NCBI RefSeq assembly: GCF_015100395.1
Contig: NZ_AP022847.1
Span: forward strand, 994,501 to 1,058,500
Direction of reading: 5' to 3'
Source of the DNA: Nitrosophilus alvini
GTDB lineage: Bacteria; Campylobacterota; Campylobacteria; Campylobacterales; Nitratiruptoraceae
Length of the DNA stretch: 64,000 nt
Made by a program: the position numbers and the translations under genes. Positions 59,515 to 64,000 of the stretch are shown piece after piece; within the stretch, counting starts at the first letter, position 1; each line of letters starts with the position of its first letter. The notes beneath the pieces are model-generated. The model did no database searches. It was not told where the DNA came from and was given only the letters and a program-made list of their open reading frames with translations.

Positions 59515-60383
59515 TTTTTCAGTGCTTCAGCAACTGTTTTACCGATATCAGCCGGTGAAACAACCACATGAACGCCTGCAGCCGCCAATGCATCCATCTT
59601 CTCTTTTGCCGTACCCTGTCCTCCAGAGATTATAGCACCGGCATGACCCATTCTTTTACCCTTAGGCGCAGTCTGACCGGCAATAAATGCTATAACAGGT
59701 TTTGTAATATTCTCTTTTATATATTCAGCAGCTTCAATCTCCAGAGTTCCGCCTATCTCTCCTATCATAACGATCGCTTCCGTTTCAGGATCGTTTTCAA
59801 ACATAGGCAGAAGCTGCTTATAACTTAGTCCAATGATAGGGTCACCGCCTATACCGACTGCAGTGGTGATTCCAAGTCCCTGTTTTACAACTTGATTCGA
59901 AGCCTCATATGTAAGTGTACCTGACTTGCTTATCAGGCCTACATTTCCTTTTTTGAATATAAATCCAGGCATGATACCTATCTTACACTCTTCCGCAGTG
60001 ATAATACCCGGACAGTTGGGACCAATTGTCATCATACCTTTTTTAGTTGCATAAGCTTTTGCATACATCATATCTTTGACAGGCGCGCCTTCCGTTATAA
60101 TGACGGCAAGCTCAATACCCGCATCTGCAGCCTCCATCACTGCATCACTGGTAAATGCAGGAGGAACAAAAATAAGACTTACTGTCGCACCGGTCTCTTT
60201 TACCGCTTCTTCTACGGTGTTAAAAACGGGTCTGTCAAGATGCGTCTGACCACCTTTTCCGGGAGTTACACCGCCTACTATCTTAGTACCGTATTCTATA
60301 CACTGTTCAGCATGAAAACTTCCCTCTTTTCCTGTAAAGCCTTGTACTATTACTTTTGTATCTTTATTTACCAAAATACTCAT
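59511..60383 (-). CDS. sucD: Succinyl-CoA synthetase, alpha subunit
   Basis: SucD binds CoA and is transiently phosphorylated on histidine. The 290-residue protein starts [20 protein letters not shown] and has [11 protein letters not shown], the CoA-binding region and the active-site His in [21 protein letters not shown]. It overlaps the sucC stop by 1 base and the HMA-like gene by 4. With SucC it forms succinyl-CoA from succinate, feeding Oor in the reductive direction. Confidence 0.97.
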   Translation of the reverse strand: MSILVNKDTKVIVQGFTGKEGSFHAEQCIEYGTKIVGGVTPGKGGQTHLDRPVFNTVEEAVKETGATVSLIFVPPAFTSDAVMEAADAGIELAVIITEGAPVKDMMYAKAYATKKGMMTIGPNCPGIITAEECKIGIMPGFIFKKGNVGLISKSGTLTYEASNQVVKQGLGITTAVGIGGDPIIGLSYKQLLPMFENDPETEAIVMIGEIGGTLEIEAAEYIKENITKPVIAFIAGQTAPKGKRMGHAGAIISGGQGTAKEKMDALAAAGVHVVVSPADIGKTVAEALKK

Positions 60384-61555
60384 TATAGCTCTCCTTTTGC
60401 TGCCGCAACCGCTTTTTTGGCACCGTCTTCAAGGTCTGTAGCAGAAATGATATTTTTGATACCTGCATTTTTCAAAATATCAGCCGCTATATCTGCGTTT
60501 GTTCCGTCAAGTCTGACTACAACAGGAACATTAACTTCAGTTATTTTTGTAGCTTCAAGTATACCGTTTGCTACTCTGTCACATCTGACAATCCCGCCAA
60601 ATATATTGACAAAAATAGATTTTACGTTTTTATCCTGAAGTATAAGTTCAAATCCTTTGGCAACAGTTTCCGGACTCGCTCCACCTCCCACATCAAGGAA
60701 GTTTGCCGGTTCACCGCCCTCATGTTTGATTATATCCATTGTAGCCATCGCAAGACCTGCACCGTTAACCATACAACCTACATTGCCGTCAAGATTAACA
60801 TAACTCAAACCGTATTTTGCCGCCTCTACCTCTACAGGATCTTCTTCGCTTAGGTCTCTCATCTCCTGAATATCGGGATGTCTGTAAAGAGCGTTATCAT
60901 CAAATCCCATTTTTGCATCAAGAGCTATAAATTCTCCACTTCCTGTTTTAATAAGAGGATTTATCTCTATCATATTGGCATCTTTATCCATGTATACATC
61001 ATAAAGAGCTTTTGCAAACTTTATAAAAGTTCCTATCTCTTCTTTCGGCAATCCAAGTCCAAAGGCCAGTTTTCTTCCGTGGAAACCCTGAAATCCAATA
61101 GCAGGATCAATGGCTACTTTAATTATCTTTTCGGGAGTTTTAGCCGCTACCTCCTCAATCTCCATACCACCTTCCGTAGAAGCCATCATAACTGGCATCT
61201 CAGATGCTCTGTCAAGAACCATACCTAGATAATACTCTTTTTGTATATCTGCGCCCTCTTCCACATATACTTTTTCAACTTTTTTGCCTTCCGGTCCTGT
61301 CTGATGCGTAACAAGGGTCATTCCCAAAAGTTGCAAAGCGATCTCTCTGACTTCATCCAAAGACCTTGCAAGCTTCACACCGCCGGCTTTTCCTCTGCCG
61401 CCCGCATGTATCTGCGCTTTGACAACCCATAGGTTACCACCAAGTTCTTCTGCCGCTTTTACAGCTTCATCAGGCGTAAATGCCACATATCCTCTCGGAA
61501 CAGGTACACCGTAGCTTCTAAATATCTCTTTAGCTTGATATTCATGTATATTCAT
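60383..61555 (-). CDS. sucC: Succinyl-CoA synthetase, beta subunit
   Basis: SucC carries the ATP-grasp nucleotide site. The 390-residue protein begins [22 protein letters not shown] and has [49 protein letters not shown], the succinate-binding DLGGGASP-like [17 protein letters not shown] and [17 protein letters not shown]. It lies 27 bases after fumarase beta. Confidence 0.97.
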   Translation of the reverse strand: MNIHEYQAKEIFRSYGVPVPRGYVAFTPDEAVKAAEELGGNLWVVKAQIHAGGRGKAGGVKLARSLDEVREIALQLLGMTLVTHQTGPEGKKVEKVYVEEGADIQKEYYLGMVLDRASEMPVMMASTEGGMEIEEVAAKTPEKIIKVAIDPAIGFQGFHGRKLAFGLGLPKEEIGTFIKFAKALYDVYMDKDANMIEINPLIKTGSGEFIALDAKMGFDDNALYRHPDIQEMRDLSEEDPVEVEAAKYGLSYVNLDGNVGCMVNGAGLAMATMDIIKHEGGEPANFLDVGGGASPETVAKGFELILQDKNVKSIFVNIFGGIVRCDRVANGILEATKITEVNVPVVVRLDGTNADIAADILKNAGIKNIISATDLEDGAKKAVAAAKGEL

Positions 61556-61582
61556 AGCTATCCTTTCTTGATTTTAAATTTC

Positions 61583-62143
61583 TCACTCTTTGACTTCGTA
61601 TTTTTTTCTTCCCTCTTCGTAAAGATCGTTACCGTAAGTATCGTTTATAACAGTTACGGGGAAATTTTCTACTTTAAGCATCCTTATAGCTTCAGGACCA
61701 AGCTCCTCATAAGCAATGATTACCGATTCAGTAATCGTCTTGCTAAGAAGCGCCCCCGCTCCACCGGTAGCACCAAAATAGACCGCTTTATATTTTTTGC
61801 AGGCTTCTTTTACTTCCTCATTTCTTTTTCCTTTTCCTATCATACCTTTGAGCCCATGTTTGATAAGAGTAGGAGAGTATTTGTCCATTCTATAGCTTGT
61901 AGTGGGTCCTGCACTCCCTATTGGCTCTCCAGGCTTCGGAGGAGTAGGTCCTACAAAATAAATTACTGCTCCTTCGAGAGGAAAAGGCAACTCCTCTTTT
62001 CTCTCTATAAGATCAACGAGCCTCTTATGAGCAGCGTCTCTTGCTGTATAAATTGTTCCGGTAAGATAGACAATATCACCGGCCTTCAGTTTTGTTACAT
62101 CATCTTCACTTAACGGTGTTTTCATATAATATACGTTACTCAT
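61583..62143 (-). CDS. Class I fumarase, beta subunit (C-terminal domain)
   Basis: This is the second half of the oxygen-sensitive 4Fe-4S fumarate hydratase, encoded separately as in many anaerobes and Campylobacterota. The 186-residue protein has KLKAGDIVYLTGTIYTARDAAHKRL, GPIGSAGPTTSYRMD-type core (EPIGSAGPTTSYRMDKYSP) and KAVYFGATGGAGALLSKTI. Start ATG 62143 is set by AGGTTGG upstream; the frame is open further into the alpha-subunit end but that is shadow. It begins 10 bases after the alpha stop. Confidence 0.93.
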   Translation of the reverse strand: MSNVYYMKTPLSEDDVTKLKAGDIVYLTGTIYTARDAAHKRLVDLIERKEELPFPLEGAVIYFVGPTPPKPGEPIGSAGPTTSYRMDKYSPTLIKHGLKGMIGKGKRNEEVKEACKKYKAVYFGATGGAGALLSKTITESVIIAYEELGPEAIRMLKVENFPVTVINDTYGNDLYEEGRKKYEVKE

Positions 62144-62153
62144 ACAACCAACC

Positions 62154-63005
62154 TTAAATAACAATATGTGTATGCCTGCTGCTATGGCACTGAACATTGA
62201 CACTTACAGGCAGACTGGCAATATGACATGGGTTTTTTTCTATGTGAACCGCTAAAACAGTCTGGGTACCGCCCATACCCATAGCCCCAATTCCTAGTTT
62301 GTTAAGTTCATAAAGAATCTCTTTTTCAAATTCTCTCATATCCGGATCGGGGTTTTCCGTGCCAACTTCCCTGAAAAGTGCATGTTTGCTCGATATAGCG
62401 GCTTTTTCAAAAGTTCCTCCTATACCTATACCTACAATTATAGGAGGGCATGGATTTGGACCTGCATCAGATATGACTTTTTTAACAAAGTCGATTACTC
62501 CCTCTTTACCCTGGGCAGGTGCCAATACTGTCGCACGACTTACATTTTCGCTGCCACCACCTTTTGCAGCATACTCTATCTCTATTTTATCGCCTTCAAC
62601 AAGATCAAAATGTATAACTGCAGGAAGATTGTAACCGATTTTATCTTTTAGATTTTCTCTTGTAAAACAGTCGCAAGTCGAAGCTCTCAAATACCCCTCT
62701 TTGTACCCTTTCTGCGTACCTTCATTTATAGCATCTTTAAGAGTTCCGCCAACAACTTTTACATCTTCTCCGACTTTAACGAAAAATACTGCTAAACCGG
62801 TATCCTGGCAAAGAGGTTTCTCTTCTGTTTTAGCAATCTCAGCATTTAGTAGTATCTGCTCAAGAACTTTTTTCGCCACAGGACTTTTTTCTTCTTCTTT
62901 TGCCTTTTTCAAAGCTTTTAACGCATCTTCGGGAAGATTTGTAGCAGTATGTATAATCATGTTTTTTATAGCATTCACTACATCTTCATATAAAACTTCT
63001 CTCAT
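62154..63005 (-). CDS. Class I fumarase, alpha subunit (N-terminal domain)
   Basis: The 283-residue subunit carries the three cluster cysteines: in KPLCQDTGLAVFFVKVG, FTRENLKDKIGYN-preceding STCDCF, and GPNPCPPIIVGIGIGGTFEKAA. It ends SVNVQCHSSRHTHIVI, where QCHSSRH contains conserved catalytic residues. It overlaps mdh by 4 bases (ATGA). Together with the beta subunit it interconverts malate and fumarate in the reductive TCA direction. Confidence 0.94.
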   Translation of the reverse strand: MREVLYEDVVNAIKNMIIHTATNLPEDALKALKKAKEEEKSPVAKKVLEQILLNAEIAKTEEKPLCQDTGLAVFFVKVGEDVKVVGGTLKDAINEGTQKGYKEGYLRASTCDCFTRENLKDKIGYNLPAVIHFDLVEGDKIEIEYAAKGGGSENVSRATVLAPAQGKEGVIDFVKKVISDAGPNPCPPIIVGIGIGGTFEKAAISSKHALFREVGTENPDPDMREFEKEILYELNKLGIGAMGMGGTQTVLAVHIEKNPCHIASLPVSVNVQCHSSRHTHIVI

Positions 63006-63961
63006 TTCGTATCCTCGAAAAAGTTATTCTTCTTTAGTGTCTCTATCAATCTCGCAACAGAGTCAATACTTTTTGCAAACATCTCTTTCTCTTTTTCGTT
63101 GAGAGTCACCTCGATAATCTTCTCAACACCCTCTTTTCCAAGCATTACGGGAACTCCGTTTACAATATCTCTATAGCCGTATTCTCCGTCAAGATAGACT
63201 GCACAAGGATATATCTGTTTTGTATCCTTTAAAATTGCCTCCACCATTATTGCTGTAGATTTTCCAGGTGCGTAAAATGCAGAGCCTGTTTTTAGATATC
63301 CAACTATTTCCGCTCCTCCGTGTCTGGTTCTTTCCACAACATCATCGATATCTTTTTCTGAAAGAAGGTCTGTCAGAGGTATTCCAGCTACTGTGGAGTA
63401 TCTGGGAAGAGGAACCATATCGTCTCCATGTCCACCTATGACACTTGCTCTGATCTGTCCTGCACCAAATCCCAGTTTTTCATGAATAAAGTGTGCCATT
63501 CTGGCGCTATCGAGTATTCCCGCCATTCCAACAACCTGTTTTGTAGAAAAACCGGCTGTTTTCAATGCAACATAAGTCATAGCATCAAGGGGATTTGATA
63601 CCATAACCAATATTGCATCAGGAGCAACTTTTTTTACCTCTGTTGCTACTTCCTTGGTTATTTCCGCATTAATCATCAGCAGATCATCTCTGCTCATTCC
63701 AGGTTTTCTAGGACTCCCTGCTGTTATCACAACAACTCTGGAATCTCTGATATCTTCATATGAGTCCGCCGATTTTACAACCGTATGACTTCTGATTGCG
63801 GCTGCAGCCTGACTCATGTCAAGAGCTTTCCCTTTTGCTCTCTCTTTGTCTCTGTCTAGCAATACTATTTCATGGCATACACCTTGCACCGCTAATGAAT
63901 ATGCAACGGTACTTCCCACATTGCCGGCTCCGATAATCGCAACTTTACTTTGCTCTATCAT
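63002..63961 (-). CDS. mdh: Malate dehydrogenase (LDH-like type)
   Basis: Mdh reduces oxaloacetate to malate with NAD(P)H. The 319-residue protein has the Rossmann VAIIGAGNVGSTVAYSLAVQG, SPRKPGMSRDDLLMINAEI (Arg of the substrate loop), VSNPLDAMTY, the catalytic His in SVIGGHGDDMVPLPR and a C-terminal helix. ATG 63961 (after AAAGGAG) is preferred to the overlapping GTG. It is the first gene visible of the operon; the next upstream gene, off the window, may be icd by analogy with relatives. Confidence 0.96.
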   Translation of the reverse strand: MIEQSKVAIIGAGNVGSTVAYSLAVQGVCHEIVLLDRDKERAKGKALDMSQAAAAIRSHTVVKSADSYEDIRDSRVVVITAGSPRKPGMSRDDLLMINAEITKEVATEVKKVAPDAILVMVSNPLDAMTYVALKTAGFSTKQVVGMAGILDSARMAHFIHEKLGFGAGQIRASVIGGHGDDMVPLPRYSTVAGIPLTDLLSEKDIDDVVERTRHGGAEIVGYLKTGSAFYAPGKSTAIMVEAILKDTKQIYPCAVYLDGEYGYRDIVNGVPVMLGKEGVEKIIEVTLNEKEKEMFAKSIDSVARLIETLKKNNFFEDTK

Positions 63962-64000
63962 CACACTCCTTTCTTTAATATTTTATAGAGGAGGAGAAGA

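Overview
The window is a gene-dense, AT-rich bacterial chromosome segment. It most resembles a chemolithoautotrophic Campylobacterota (Epsilonproteobacteria), perhaps a deep-branching or hydrothermal-vent lineage such as Nitratiruptor, Hydrogenimonas, Nautilia or Sulfurovum. That placement is inferred from gene content: a four-subunit 2-oxoglutarate:ferredoxin oxidoreductase (oorDABC) linked to sucCD, a two-subunit class I fumarase and mdh (the reductive TCA core); PEP synthase; the SHP/diheme cytochrome/b561 set; and many genes without ATG starts. No 16S rRNA gene is present to settle the genus.

Layout. 0-2.7 kb: the end of a ppiD-like gene, then ftsA-ftsZ. 2.7-6.1 kb (minus): an Mla-type ABC ATPase, a DUF4149 membrane protein, prmC and a Ste24-like M48 protease. 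6.2-8.9 kb: uup-like ABC-F and a CorA-family transporter, then nhaA. 10.1-12.4 kb: a very AT-rich accessory island with an Hcp/Sel1 cysteine-repeat protein and a HEPN-like gene split by a G7 tract. 12.5-18.7 kb (minus): rmuC, thrC, cutA, argB, lpxK and a DegT-family protein without its PLP lysine. 18.8-22.9 kb: an MBL hydrolase, small secreted or unknown proteins, a hotdog thioesterase, an ArsC/Spx-like protein and cmoB. 22.9-27.4 kb (minus): SHP, DHC, b561-DHC, a Spy-like protein, a response regulator and a histidine kinase. 27.7-36.7 kb: an MTAN-like protein, an SDR, a CDF transporter, rny, 5-formyl-THF cyclo-ligase, a TlpA-like lipoprotein, ftsY, radA, mlaE and acpS. 36.7-43.4 kb (minus): thiS, an ankyrin protein, a MidA-like protein, a TolC-like protein, argD, a molybdopterin enzyme and an HlyD-like adaptor. 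43.6-46.0 kb: an unusual soluble double-AAA+ M41 (FtsH-like) protein. 46.0-50.2 kb: pncB and pncA, metK, a DksA-like protein and a Fur-family regulator. 50.2-55.6 kb (minus): an EI24/CysZ-like protein, a conserved unknown, ppsA and an Lpd-like flavoprotein. 55.77-56.11 kb: RNase P RNA (minus). 56.2-64.0 kb (minus): oorC, oorB, oorA, oorD, an HMA-like protein, sucD, sucC, fumarase beta and alpha, and mdh.

How the genes work together. The rightmost 8 kb is one almost gapless operon, transcribed mdh to oorC, covering malate to 2-oxoglutarate. Working reductively it would fix CO2, and PpsA would turn pyruvate into PEP. The 22.9-27.4 kb block looks like a self-regulated periplasmic heme-protein system: its last genes encode the two-component pair, and an 11-bp tandem repeat lies in its promoter.

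The most unusual item is the 796-residue protein at 43.6-46.0 kb. A degenerate ClpA/B-type AAA module is joined to an FtsH-type AAA plus M41 protease. There are no membrane segments, and both substrate-threading pore loops appear to be deleted. Second is the HEPN-like gene interrupted at a homopolymeric G tract, either an OFF-phase contingency gene or a frameshift. No CRISPR array, insertion sequence, tRNA gene or prophage was seen.
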